The position numbers and the translations under genes are program-made. Below are positions 34,347 through 44,854 of a stretch of DNA of 47,935 nucleotides, piece by piece (the stretch's first letter is position 1; every line of letters begins with the position of its first letter). The DNA comes from Smittium culicis (lineage: Eukaryota > Kickxellomycota > Harpellomycetes > Harpellales > Legeriomycetaceae): assembly GCA_001970855.1 (NCBI GenBank), contig LSSN01000093.1, forward strand, positions 1 to 47,935, in the 5' to 3' direction. The notes under the pieces were generated by a model. The model was not told the origin of the DNA, did no database searches, and saw only the letters and a list, made by a program, of their open reading frames with translations.

Positions 34347-34565
34347 TAGGTGGGATTTAAAATATAAAAACATGAGCGATTAGGGTATAGCGCTAAAATA
34401 GCATTATTCATTTAAAAACAGTTTGAAATAAAAGGCTTAGAATTTTCCATCGAAGTCTCAGATTCACTACACAAATTAATTATTCTTTTTTGTTTAATTA
34501 AAGCACTATTTTATATTTCTAATAACTGTAAGACTAGCCGGCTCTTCTATCATACACTCTTTAAA

Positions 34566-36918
34566 ATGGCCCCTACCGAAAAAAACAACTCTGATAAAAC
34601 CTTAGCTGTTAAGCCACCATGGTAAAATATCAAAAACTAAATAAATAATAATAAATTTTCTTACAGCTAGCTTAATAAATTGTCAAACTCGAAATATCCT
34701 TGCTAGAGTTTATGTTTCTTTATCTACTTGTCCATATATTTTATTCAATTATAATTTACCAAAATAGCCCAATGCAAAGTTTAGCTGAAGAAAGGCTAAA
34801 TCCTGCTTTTCCTGTACAAGAAATGACTGATTTTATAAATGGTGGTAGAGATATCACAGAGGTAATAGAGATAGACTTTAATTCCTCTATTTTCAGTCTC
34901 CAACAGCTTTTATGTTTAATTATACTAAAATTAAACGCCTATAAATATATTTTTCATAGCTTAAGAGAACTATGTTTCTCGAAATGGAGAGAGACCCTAA
35001 CTGGAAAATCGACGACTATCCAAATTTGTCTTTATCTGAAATCCGCGAAAGAACAATGAAGAAAGTCTCCGGAGTTGCTGATAGACTTTTAACCGAGTCA
35101 AGATCTAAATTCATGATGAGAATGAGCTTGATGAGCGTAGTTGACCCTGGATTTTGGACTAGATTTGGTGTTCATTTTGGTCTTTTTTTAGGTGCTCTTA
35201 CGGGCCAGGCAACTCCTTCACAATTCAACTATTGGGTTCAAAAAGGCGCATTGTCTTTACGAGGAATGGTTGGTTGTTTTGGAATGACTGAACTTGGCCA
35301 CGGATCAAATGTTGCTGGGCTTGAGACTACTGCTACATTTGACGAATCACATGACCAGTTTATTATTAATACACCAACATTGACTGCCACAAAATGGTGG
35401 ATCGGAGGTGCTGCTCAAACTGCAACGCACTGCTCCGTATATGCACGGTTGATCATTAAAGGCGTTGATTATGGCGTAAAAGTATTCATTGTTCAGCTAC
35501 GTGACCCAAAAACTTTCAACTTAATGCAAGGTGTCAACATTGGTGATATCGGAAAAAAGATGGGGAGAGATCAAATTGACAATGGCTGGATTCAGTTTAC
35601 GAATGTTAGAATCCCAAGAAGTTACATGCTGATGAAACATACAAAAGTTTCATCAACTGGAAAAGTTACCGAACCACCGATGGCCCAGCTTGCCTATGGC
35701 GCACTTATCATGGGCCGTGTTAGCATGGTTTCAGATTCAGCAAATGTATCTAGACGCGCATTAACTATTGCCATTAGATACGCTGCCGTTCGTCGACAAT
35801 TCACTTCTGGGCCTGCTGGCTCTTTGGAAACTAAGCTCTTGGATTACACTATTCATCAACATAGATTATTGCCATTATTAGCCCAATCTTTTGCTATCGG
35901 CTTTGCAGCTCGCAAATTAAATCAACAATACGAACTGCTTATGGCGGGACTTGAAGGATCAAAACCAGGGTCAGATATTAAGCTAATCCTCGAAGATTTG
36001 AAAGAAACTCATGCCACTAGCGCTGGGCTAAAGGCATTCTGTACATGGGATTGCTTGAATATTATCGATCAATGCCGCCAATCTCTTGGAGGTCATGGGT
36101 ATTCTGCATATACCGGGTTAAGCACTTCATACCAAGATTTTGCTGTTCACTGTACCTGGGAAGGAGATAATACAATTCTGATGCTACAATGCGGAAGATT
36201 TCTAGTTACATCTGCAGAAAAATTCAAAAAGAATTTACCAACACCAGCTAATTTGAGTTACTTGGGTAAGGCAGGGTCTGGAGAAAAATTCAATAGCTGT
36301 ACTTCTACAAACCCAGATGAAATTTGCTCTATCGAAACATTGAAAGAAGCTTGGGCTTGCGTTGCCGCTTACTCTATCTTAAAAGCACACAAGCTTTACA
36401 AGGAAAGTGTTTCTACTGGCTCTACTATGGATCAAGCGTATGAAGCCACTTCTGCTTCCCGTTTACATGCCGCTAAAATGCACATAACAGCTTATTTGTT
36501 CCATTGCCTATCAGATGCAATTTACACAAACGAATGTACACCAGGAATTGTCGAACCGCTCAAATCTCTTGCATTGCTTTATGGAATCAGTTCAATTATA
36601 AAGAATAGTGGCGAGTTCCTACAATGCAAATACTTTGATTCTAAGCAAATCAACACTCTTAATAAAAAACTTGACGAACTATGCTTATCTGTTAGAAAGT
36701 ATGCTGTTTTGCTTGTCGACTCTTTTGCGTATCCTGACTATGTTATCAATTCCCCACTTGGTAAATATGATGGAAACGTTTATGAAACTTACTTTAATTT
36801 GGTTAACAGACTTAACCCTAACAAACCTGTACCTTACTTCGAAACCCTTATCAAGCCCATGCTCAACAGGTCATTAGAAACTGATGAAGGACCAGAGCTA
36901 GAAATTGACACTGAATAA
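34566..36918 (+). CDS. Acyl-CoA oxidase, three exons
   Basis: First enzyme of peroxisomal beta-oxidation: FAD-dependent conversion of acyl-CoA to trans-2-enoyl-CoA with release of hydrogen peroxide. Exons 34566-34621, 34768-34861 and 34960-36918 (phases 2 and 0) give 702 residues, the usual length. Family motifs are GCFGMTELGHGSNVAGLETT with ATFD, TATKWWIGGAAQTATH, GVKVFIVQLRDPKTFNLMQG, GKKMGRDQIDNGWIQFTNVR, GRVSMV, IAIRYAAVRRQF and CRQSLGGHGYSAYTGL. The general-base glutamate is E451 in CTWEGDNTILMLQ. The C-terminal domain runs to a final ELEIDTE, so there is no SKL-type PTS1 tripeptide and I see no PTS2 near the N-terminus; import must use an internal signal or a partner, as described for yeast Pox1. 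The first exon is short and its ATG is the only good start upstream of the conserved region. Confidence 0.93.
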
Positions 36919-37103
36919 ATTCTTTTAAACTCTACAACTATTTTTTAAATTTAGCTACCATTTTAGTGAATTAATAAATATTTTATTTATCAATTTCTTT
37001 TTTTTTAAACAAGTAATCTTTAATCTTTAATCTATTTTTTATTAATAAGTTCTATACTTAATACTTAGCCGCAAGTTCACTTTATCTGCACCAGGATTTT
37101 TAG

Positions 37104-37294
37104 TTCTTTCCCGAGTGTTAGACATATTTTGATCAACTAAATGAAACCTACTACATTCAATAATTATTATAATATTATTATCAGGCTCACGCAAGATTTG
37201 GTTTGGTCCAGAATGGCAGCTCGAGTGTATTTAACTATAAATCACTGGCGAATTAATCGATGTAGTTTTTTATACAATATGTAATGATAAAGGG
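37104..37294 (+). mobile_element. piggyBac-like MITE, copy K (191 bp, degenerate)
   Basis: It begins TTCTTTCCCGAGTGTTAG after TTAG and ends GATAAAGGG before ATAA. The left half keeps ATTTTGATCAACTAAATG and ATTCAATAATTATTATAAT; the middle is diverged. The length matches the family. Confidence 0.55.
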
Positions 37295-38089
37295 ATAATA
37301 TTTTTTTTACCAAGGTTATTTATGCAAATGTATATTTAATATAAATATATTGTGTTATTGGAATATGATTTATTCCTAAACGACGATATATTTTCATTTT
37401 CGTAGTATGGTGCACAAGACCTATAATTTTAAACTTTTTTTAAATATTCTTAGCGCGGTATAGCAAATCTCAGCTTAGTATCAGGCTTTTTGACTCTTGG
37501 AAGAGGAAATATAAAGGGCAACCAATACAAAATAATAGAGCTATAGTATTAAAAATGTTTTATCCCGTATTTTTTAACATTTAAAAATCCGTTTTCTATC
37601 AAATAAATGGTATTCGGCAATAAGGGTGATAATTCAATTATTATTAATACGCCAAAATTAATTGAAATACCCCTAATTTCGTTCATTATAAGTTTCCTTG
37701 AGCTAAGAATCCTAATATAAAATAATTTCGATTCCCACTTTTCTAACTCTCAGAAGTTTGCACTTTAATTGTCCTTTATAAATGTATAATGTATTCAGAC
37801 CCTTTAAAAGAGTAGGATATATGAGATTCTAAGGTGAATCCAAGCTTTTATTTATTAATTATATATTTAATTTTAATGCAGACGAGATAAAAATATTGGT
37901 TTTATCAGATATTCTATTTTATTATATTCTTTAGTTTGATTTAAAAGCTAAAGTAATACTGAATAGAAAAGTTTTTGATAGAAAAACCTCCGCTCTTTGA
38001 AATAATCTCGCATATGGGATATATTAGGGGAAGTCGAACTTTCTGATTATTTCTATCATTATTATAAAAGATCATTAACCAACTATTTT

Positions 38090-38145
38090 ATTGGCCTGAA
38101 AAGCCAATCCAAAATAGGAAAATTTAAAAAATAAATAGTTATTGG
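38090..38145 (+). promoter_or_regulatory. Paired CCAAT boxes upstream of Mago
   Basis: ATTGGC and GCCAAT form a perfect inverted pair with a 7 bp spacer (38090-38108), and another ATTGG lies at 38141, about 115 bp before the start codon. They are candidate NF-Y/HAP sites. Confidence 0.35.
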
Positions 38146-38259
38146 TTGGTTTGATTTTCGCGAAAACAAACCAACAACAGAAAATAAATTCGCAGCAAAA
38201 GTTTGATCAGTCTGAAAATAAAATTTATTGTCCTTCTGATTAATTTCTTAAATTTTCAA

Positions 38260-39186
38260 ATGAGCGATAAAGATTTTTACCTCCGATACTAGTAAGCCTT
38301 CAAATATTAAACAGAAATTATTAAATAACTCCCATTCATACCAAAGAAAATTCTTTACATCGTGATACATTAAATCTTACTTATCTTGATTTATTTTTTA
38401 TGATTATTTTTTTTTAAATAGCGTCGGCCATGTTGGGAAATTTGGCCATGAATTTTTAGAATTTGAAATTAATTCGAATGGATTAATACGTTACGCTAAC
38501 AACTCAAATTATAGAAGAGACAATCTTATTAGAAAGAAAGGTAATAAACAATTACTCGCCATACTTATTCCATTTATATTTTCCTGCAATCTTTAAATTA
38601 AAACTTGATCGCTTCATCTTTCAAAAATAAAAAATAGTATGTGTAGGCCAAGAAATAATTAAAGAAATTATTAGAATAGTTAAAGACAGCGAAATTTTAT
38701 TGTAAGTGCAGATCTTTGTAATTATTTATAACACTTATTGCATCGTTCTTATTTATATGAATAATCATTTAGGGAAGACGATAGTAAATGGCCAGAAAAG
38801 GATGCTGCTGGAAAACAGGAGCTTGAAATTAAATTGGGAAATGACCACATCTCTTTTGAGGTAAATTTTCAAATGGCTTTTATTCTCTTTGATATATTTA
38901 ATGTTTTTTAAATGATAAAAATTGATGATAAATTACTTTAATATCTATTTTTTTGTTCAATTAGACTTCAAAAATAAAGTCACTAGCTGATATACAAGAT
39001 ATGGAAGATCCGGAAGGGCTAAGATGTTTTTACTACCTAATCCAAGATTTAAAATGCTTAATCTTCTCACTAATTACACTTCACTTTAAGGTTTTTATTT
39101 CATTTCATTTTTTTATATATTTTCATTAACTCTTCTACTAACAATTCATCATTTCCTTTTTGTTTTAGATTCGGCCTATTGGATAA
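38260..39186 (+). CDS. Mago nashi, exon-junction complex core, six exons
   Basis: Mago pairs with Y14 to lock eIF4A3 on spliced mRNA in the exon-junction complex. It is absent as an intact ORF and was recovered by splicing: exons 38260-38291, 38422-38540, 38638-38701, 38773-38860, 38965-39090 and 39169-39186. The product is 148 residues, the family size. Conserved blocks are [104 protein letters not shown] and the C-terminal LHFKIRPIG. Five introns of 71-130 nt interrupt about 450 coding bases, and the last exon has only five codons plus the stop. It converges with the adrenodoxin reductase gene. Identification is unambiguous. Confidence 0.95.
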
Positions 39187-39512
39187 TTATCAACATAATT
39201 TTATTCTCTTATATCGATTTGATATATTTTATAATATTAACATTGCTATCACTTTTTCTTAGTTTGGTTATCTGTTATATTTTCATCAAGTTTTACGCTT
39301 TATTTAATAAAATCGTGTAATTTTTTTCATGAATAATCTAGCTAGAATACACTAAATATAAATGATATAAGATTAACAAAAAAAAAATCAGATAAAGCTG
39401 AAAACGGAATATTTAAACTTAGAGATGGGACATAATTATTTAGAATAACGCTAGTTTTTGTATAAAAAAAAACATAATCGATGCAAAAAGCAAAATGAAG
39501 CTTAGATATAGA
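39187..39512. other. Convergent 3' spacer
   Basis: AT-rich 326 bp between the 3' ends of Mago and the reductase gene. Nothing else is visible. Confidence 0.5.
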
Positions 39513-41314
39513 CTAGCTATTTGCAATTTCAATCATTTTATTGATATCAACCACCTTTTCACTAACTTTTCCAACGTTATTTCCAGATTTTTTTTCGTAT
39601 TCTTTAATTTTAATCCACTGAGAATAATTAATAGATTTTCCTAAAACTCCAGATAATTGAAGCTCTTTGTCAATATCAGAACGGCTCAAACTTTTGATAT
39701 ATCCAGAACTACTGACAGAATCGATGTGGTTTTGTATATCTGAGTCTATAGCAAATGCAGTTTCATAAGCGTCTTGCATAGTGCTTGCTAAAACGCCTGT
39801 TGGCCCTGTTTTAGCCCAACCAGATACATATAGTCCATCGACTAAATCGTTGGTTGAAGGGTCAAACACTCTACCGGAAATATTTGGAACTATTTTTTTT
39901 ACTTGGTCAAATGGAAACCCGTCAGTTTGAGTAGATTCATACCCGATACTTCTAAAAGCTACATCGACATGTTCAGAAACTTGGCTTTGTGGAACAGCTA
40001 CTAGCTTTGTTGAAAGATCTTGATTAATGATTAAATTATTTCTAGTTAAATTAATGATTTGGCAATTTTGACTTGGATGGTTTTCGATGCTAGTTGGGCT
40101 CATAAAGAACTTTAACGACCATGATTTTTCTTTGTTTGATTTTGAGTCGCTAATAGCGTTTGATAAGCGCTCTACTGGGCTTGTTTGTATTTTTTCATTT
40201 TCGTACTGTAACAATAGATCGATTTTTCTTTTAATTTGTCTAGACTTAGGTAGTACGTTTCTTGCATAATCACTATCAAGCTCCTTTTTAAGTTCTGCGT
40301 AGTTGAATTTAAAATTTACGTTTGGCAGTTTCAATAGTTCACGCAACTCTTTGGTAGTGAATGCGGACTGAAGCGCTCCTCGTCGTCCAACTATATCTAC
40401 GTGTTTTATCGTGCTCTTTGCGAGCATTTCTAGATAGCTGGAAGTTATATCCGTCTTGGATAAAGTATCAATATCCGATAACAATATCCTAGCTATGTCT
40501 AAGGATACATTTCCTACGCCAAAGATGATAGATTTTCCGCTGGACCCTTTTGATAGAAAATCACTATGAAATAAACTCTGAGAATGCGGATAGCCGTTGT
40601 AATAGTTGACAAAATCTCGACCTGAATGTATTCCGTTTTTTTGAGCGTTTGTAACTTGATCTATTTCGCCATCTTCACCTTTTATATTTAGTTTTTTTGC
40701 AGCAGAGGTTCCATTAGATAAAACCACGAAATCGTACAACGAACGAAGTTTACTGACAGATAAATCGAGGTCTTTACCGATGCTGATATTTCCGTAATAA
40801 CGAACTCTAGGATCTGAACCAATTTCATCGAATTTGTTTGTACAGATCTACTTTTTTTATTTTAAAAAGGGGTAAATTTTTTGTTTAAAGAAATAGAGTG
40901 CACAGTTTTTGTGAGCCATTCAAAAAGTTTTCAGTAGTCCAGTTTTAATACCTTTACTTCAGGATGATCAGGAGCTACACCATATCTCACTAAGCCATAG
41001 GGTACAGGGAGACTTTCGTATATATCGATATTAATGTTAGATCTTTTGTCTAATAGCTTGGACGCAGTATAAAATCCTGCAGCACCAGAACCAATGATTG
41101 CTACATTATAAACTGGATCGTTTGAAACCGAGGAAAATGAGTTTGTCGAATGAAAGCGTATACTAGTGGTAGAGGAATTTGAATTAAAAACAGAAACTTT
41201 GGCTAAAGCTTTTAAAGGATTACTCCTTTGCAAAATTTTGGCTCGCAAAGAATTCATAATTGTAAATCCAATAAAAGTTGGTCGCAGAAAATCGCTTGTA
41301 TTTATATTAAGCAA
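39513..41314 (-). CDS. NADPH:adrenodoxin (ferredoxin) reductase, mitochondrial, two exons
   Basis: FAD enzyme (FDXR/Arh1 family) that passes electrons from NADPH to mitochondrial ferredoxin for Fe-S cluster and heme A synthesis. Exons 41314-40952 and 40847-39513, with a 104 nt phase-0 intron, give 565 residues. A second in-frame Met at 41257 would give 546 residues and start a classic amphipathic presequence, MNSLRAKILQRSNPLKALAK; I regard either start as possible. FAD motif: VAIIGSGAAGFYTASKLL; then PYGLVRYGVAPDHPEVK, joined to CTNKFDEIGSDPRVRYYGN. NADP motif: GVGNVSLDIARILL, followed by HVDIVGRRGALQSAFTTKEL. C-terminal FAD contact: YVSGWAKTGPTGVLASTMQD. It is slightly longer than the roughly 490-residue human and yeast enzymes, through the N-terminus and a charged C-terminal end. 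Confidence 0.93.
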
Positions 41315-42296
41315 TATAAAAAAGTTCTTCTAGATTGAATACTTTAGGGTGTAAGTGATATATAGTATAAGACTTTGAAGAACATATGCTTGAATATAGT
41401 ATTATAGAGAAATTGAACCCGTTGAAATAAAGGTACCTACTTGATGTAGCTAATATTTTCTATTGAAAAGAGATATATAGCTTGACTATCTAGTTTTGCA
41501 CAATAACATTGGAGCATTATAATATGTAACAAGATTTAATGCATTAATAAATGATCTGATAAGAGCAAACCTAAACTAAATTATATAAGGCTTCATTTTG
41601 TAAAATAAACAACTAGACTTTTAATTGGCGATTTTAATTTTCCTGAAGCTTATTTCGGATTTCAGCTAAATACTTAATATTGAAGAAATTTAGTCACAAA
41701 AAGTGCTTTTTTAAGCTGTAATGTATTTTGATAATGAAGAATAATAATTTTATTTATTAAGCGCTGATATACCCTTTTCCGGCTTATGCAGAAATAGTTT
41801 TCGAGGGAGAAAATAATCTGATTGAGGCCTGTGGTGATCGATTGATAGTTGAAAGACAAGCTATGAAATACTGGAATTTACAGTATTCAAAGCAAAGCAA
41901 AGCAAAGCAAAGTAATTTAATTATTTTTAAACTAGTAAAAGCAACAACCAGCTTCTAAATCTGATGTATCTTTACTTCGAGGAATTTATTAATTTTTTAC
42001 ATTTATACTAATGCGTCGAACATAAGTATAAATAACAAAAAGCTAAATAAAGGGGCTTGTAAAAGGGTTTCGCAAAAAAATAATTTAGTAAGAATACCTC
42101 TATGCCTTGCATATGTTTTATAAGCTTCTTTTAGTCACTAAAATTTCTTTTTAGAACTTTGAGCGTACATTATTAACTAAAAGCGATGTGCTTTATTAAT
42201 TGTTATATTAATAAATAATAAATCAAATAGTATGAAAATATTTTTTTATCTTTTACTCGAAAAAAATGTGTAAAAACTAAAGTTAAATAGAATAAT
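41315..42296. other. Spacer upstream of the reductase gene
   Basis: No gene is visible; the 61-codon minus ORF at 41674-41859 is not convincing. A CAAAG pentamer repeat lies near 41888-41912. From about 42219 the sequence matches the secreted-protein duplication. Confidence 0.45.
41888..41912. repeat. CAAAG pentamer, five units
   Basis: Five consecutive CAAAG units in TTCAAAGC...AAAGTAA. Minor simple repeat. Confidence 0.75.
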
Positions 42297-42957
42297 TTAG
42301 TTGCAGTTTATCTTTTCGTGTCTAAATTTACAAAGCCCAGGCTTACTGACAACCCTAATGCTATAGTACTTAGACTTGGTAGTTCCTAACATATCCATGT
42401 TAGAATATGCACCGCATAAGTTTACAGTATCCAATTGATTAGTACATGAAGTATCAGAGTAGATGCTTAACTCTGCGTCATTAGTTGTACCGATAAATAG
42501 CTTGTCTAAATTATAATAAGGATCACAATGTCCATGGGGTACATACTTTTGAGTAAAAAAACGCTAAAATCCTGTGGCGTTCCAGTTTATTTTCGCAATA
42601 TTGGTTGACTGAGCGCTTGTGTAGCCCAAGCTGGCGACTAAAGCAACAAATTTGATACAGCCCTTGATCATTTTAAGAATTTTGAGTGTTTATTTTCCCT
42701 TATAAGTGTATTTGATAATTTTCTACTTTACGAGGAATAATTGTCCCTATTTACCAGAGATAAAACTGCGTTTTTGACATATTTCTAATATATAGGAGCT
42801 TTATGTTAAATTAATTTTTATTCTATACTACTGTTATTATTTAGGCAATAATTATTCATTAGAATATTCTTGTGCTCTAAACTAACATTAGTTATAGATT
42901 ACTATTATGATCTGAAATTTATTTTCTTTCTAGTTTTGAAACCACTATTATCTTAGT
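42219..42957. repeat. Segmental duplication, copy B
   Basis: Counterpart of 10365-11097. About 280 bp upstream of the ATG differs from copy A at only about a dozen positions, while the 3' part of the coding region is much more diverged. It continues past the MITE insertion point of copy A as ATCTTAGTTACTTTCGATTT, the empty site. Confidence 0.85.
42297..42671 (-). pseudogene. Paralogue of the small secreted protein with an in-frame stop
   Basis: It aligns codon for codon with 10439-10813 and has the same length (375 nt), so no frameshift has occurred. The signal peptide start MIKGCIKFVALVAS is identical and all five mature cysteines are present (GHCDP, TSCTN, NLCGA, GLCKF, INCN). Codon 36 is TAG (42564-42566), shortly after the signal peptide. 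The TATA-like box of copy A reads GGTAAATA here. Together these suggest a recently silenced gene. Readthrough, a polymorphic null allele or a base-calling error are the alternatives. The mature sequence is strongly diverged from copy A, although the flank and signal peptide are not. Confidence 0.8.
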
Positions 42958-43098
42958 TACTTTCGATTTTAAACTAAACAGACGATCATAGCTATATTTT
43001 TTTTTCAATCTTAAATTCATATTCTCAATGCGAAAATTATATTAAGTTATTATTCAACAACGCTTCAATTAGAAATTTTGAGTTTCATGCAGTCTTAG

Positions 43099-43290
43099 CC
43101 TTTTCGCGCCCAACACTCTTTAAATAAATAAAATTTAATGATTCGTTTATGGATTATAATTAAATTTATTAATTGCTATTATTTGACAACAAAATCAATA
43201 GTTATGTAAGTCTCGTAATATAATAATTTATTTAGAATATAGTTAGCAGGGTTTGGTAGATCAAAAACGAAGTAATAATCCGTGAAAGGG
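43099..43290 (-). mobile_element. piggyBac-like MITE, copy G (192 bp, reverse)
   Basis: Inverted relative to copy A: it starts CCTTTTCGCGCCCAACACTC after TTAG and ends GTAATAATCCGTGAAAGGG before TTAA (43291-43294). The internal GTTTGGTAGATCAAAAACG is the complement of the left-end landmark. Confidence 0.78.
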
Positions 43291-43331
43291 TTAAATACCA
43301 CGTTTATGGATTTAAAAACTATCTCAATTAA

Positions 43332-43754
43332 CCCTATCCCATCCAACCTCTTTAAAATATTTAATTTAATGATTCGCTAGCGATTTATAACAAATTTCAT
43401 TATTTGCTAATATTTTACAGTAAACCAATAATTTTTGAGCTTTGATATTAAATGATTTTGCTTGATTGCTGTTGACTATATGGGTGATTCTGAACGAAGG
43501 GAGCACTTTGATGCAGTGTAATATTATTGGCTTGGGCAATAAAAAATGTAAATATTATTGGCGGCTTTGAAAAGGCATTTCGTTTTTTCTATTTATTCTT
43601 TTAATTTGCTAAAAAAAAGCACCGATTTTACTCATTGGCTATAATTTTATAATTCAAATTTGTGCACTGCAACACTAATCACTATAAAATGACTCATTCA
43701 TAAAGAATCTCCCATATTTGGTAGGTCAAAAATAGTCTACCGCTCAGGAAAGGG
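43332..43754 (-). mobile_element. piggyBac-like MITE, copy H, interrupted
   Basis: It starts CCCTATCCCATCCAACCTC after TTAA (43328-43331), runs to TGTTGACTATAT at 43481, is interrupted by a 232 bp family-2 element, and resumes ATTTGGTAGGTCAAAAATAG at 43716, ending GCTCAGGAAAGGG before CTAA. Removing the insertion gives 191 bp, the family length. Confidence 0.8.
43482..43713 (+). mobile_element. TIR element family 2, copy nested in MITE H (232 bp)
   Basis: It begins GGGTGATTCTGAACGAAGG and ends CATAAAGAATCTCCC, flanked by ATAT on both sides (43478-43481 and 43714-43717), a candidate 4 bp target duplication. Because its host sequence is known, this copy fixes the boundaries of the family. Confidence 0.82.
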
Positions 43755-43758
43755 CTAA

Positions 43759-43952
43759 CCCTTTCAGAGGCGGATAGTATTTTTTTGAACTGCGAAAATT
43801 ATCCAACCGTTTTACAATCTGGCAAACTAATATAAGAAAAAAAGAAAGCTATTTCGTTATTAAATATACCGAATCCAATAAATAATAACTATAGCATTTA
43901 TTTCCCAATTATGTTTTTTAATCATGTTGAAGAATGCTGACCCGGACAAAGG
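43759..43952 (+). mobile_element. piggyBac-like MITE, copy I (194 bp)
   Basis: It lies between CTAA (43755-43758) and TTAA (43953-43956). The left end is CCCTTTCAGAGGCGG and the right end GACCCGGACAAAGG. It directly abuts copies H and J through these shared tetranucleotides. Confidence 0.78.
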
Positions 43953-43956
43953 TTAA

Positions 43957-44141
43957 CCCTTTCCCACGCGTATGCTATTTTTGGACTACCAAATATAGCC
44001 AACAGCGTTCAATTAAAATAATTTAATTGTGAAAATCAAAAAATTATTGGTTTATAGTATTAAGCAGCAAATAAACAATTTAACAAAAATTAGAAATGAA
44101 TCGATATATTTTTTTTTTTTGATTAATGAGCAGGAAAGTGG
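43957..44141 (+). mobile_element. piggyBac-like MITE, copy J (about 185 bp)
   Basis: The left end CCCTTTCCCACGCG follows TTAA; the family landmark CTACCAAATATAGCCAAC is intact. The right end GAGCAGGAAAGTGG is mutated, so the last few bases are approximate. Confidence 0.75.
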
Positions 44142-44854
44142 TAAATTTGTATGAACAGGATCTTAGTGTTGTCTTTCTATTTCTGATTTGCGACGACTTT
44201 GTAGAATCTTTGTCAATGTTGAAGCGAAGACCTTGTTAGGAATTGTGAGTTTGGGAATAGAAAAGAAAAGAACTTAAGCGCACTTAGTCTGCTAAAAAGT
44301 TAACAACATCACTGTACCAGTAAAACTCTACGAATTGAACAGAATAAAAAAAAAACTTATTCACATTTGACCAGTATAAGTCAGCCATCCAATAGATAAT
44401 CGTAAAGAACAATCTATATTATTATGAATCTTATTTGGGGGAAATTCTAAACAGCAGTAGCGAGTAACTAAGCGCAAATTAAAGATTTAGTCAATTTGTT
44501 AGTTAAAGGAAGCATATAGAGCCAGTAGCTGGAAAGTAATATTGGTGGAGATTCCAATGCATGCCAAAGCTTCCAAAAAGTTCTATTTTGCCACCGTTTT
44601 TACAGCGAATACTGATATTTCGACATCAATTCGTAGCGAATAGTTCTATTAAGCCAAAGATGTTTCGATAAATAGCCTATTTTATGCATCTCTCTTGATG
44701 CATTTACTCATGGTAGCCACTAATAGCTATTTACACTCTTCGTAGCGAATAATATCATCACAAAAAGTCTTGGAAATAAAATTATCGGCGATAGTACGTG
44801 GAAAATTTTTTTATTCGATATGGCTAAATGTGTTGGTTGATTGTGGGCGGATGT

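Larger units (their letters stand above)
31419..34565. other. Tomosyn/ACOX spacer with transposon relics
   Basis: There is no gene in 3.1 kb. It contains MITE copies E and F, one family-2 TIR element, and a spaced perfect 11 bp inverted repeat at 34206-34346. The ORF at 34217-34411 (minus) lies within that inverted repeat and has no family features. Confidence 0.5.
36919..38259. other. ACOX/Mago spacer
   Basis: No gene is visible. It contains one degenerate MITE (37104-37294) and, at the right end, the Mago promoter region with paired CCAAT boxes. Confidence 0.5.

Noticed and set aside
42297..42671. Intron explaining the stop in the secreted paralogue
   Set aside because: The alignment to the intact copy is colinear with no length change, so splicing out the TAG would remove conserved sequence.
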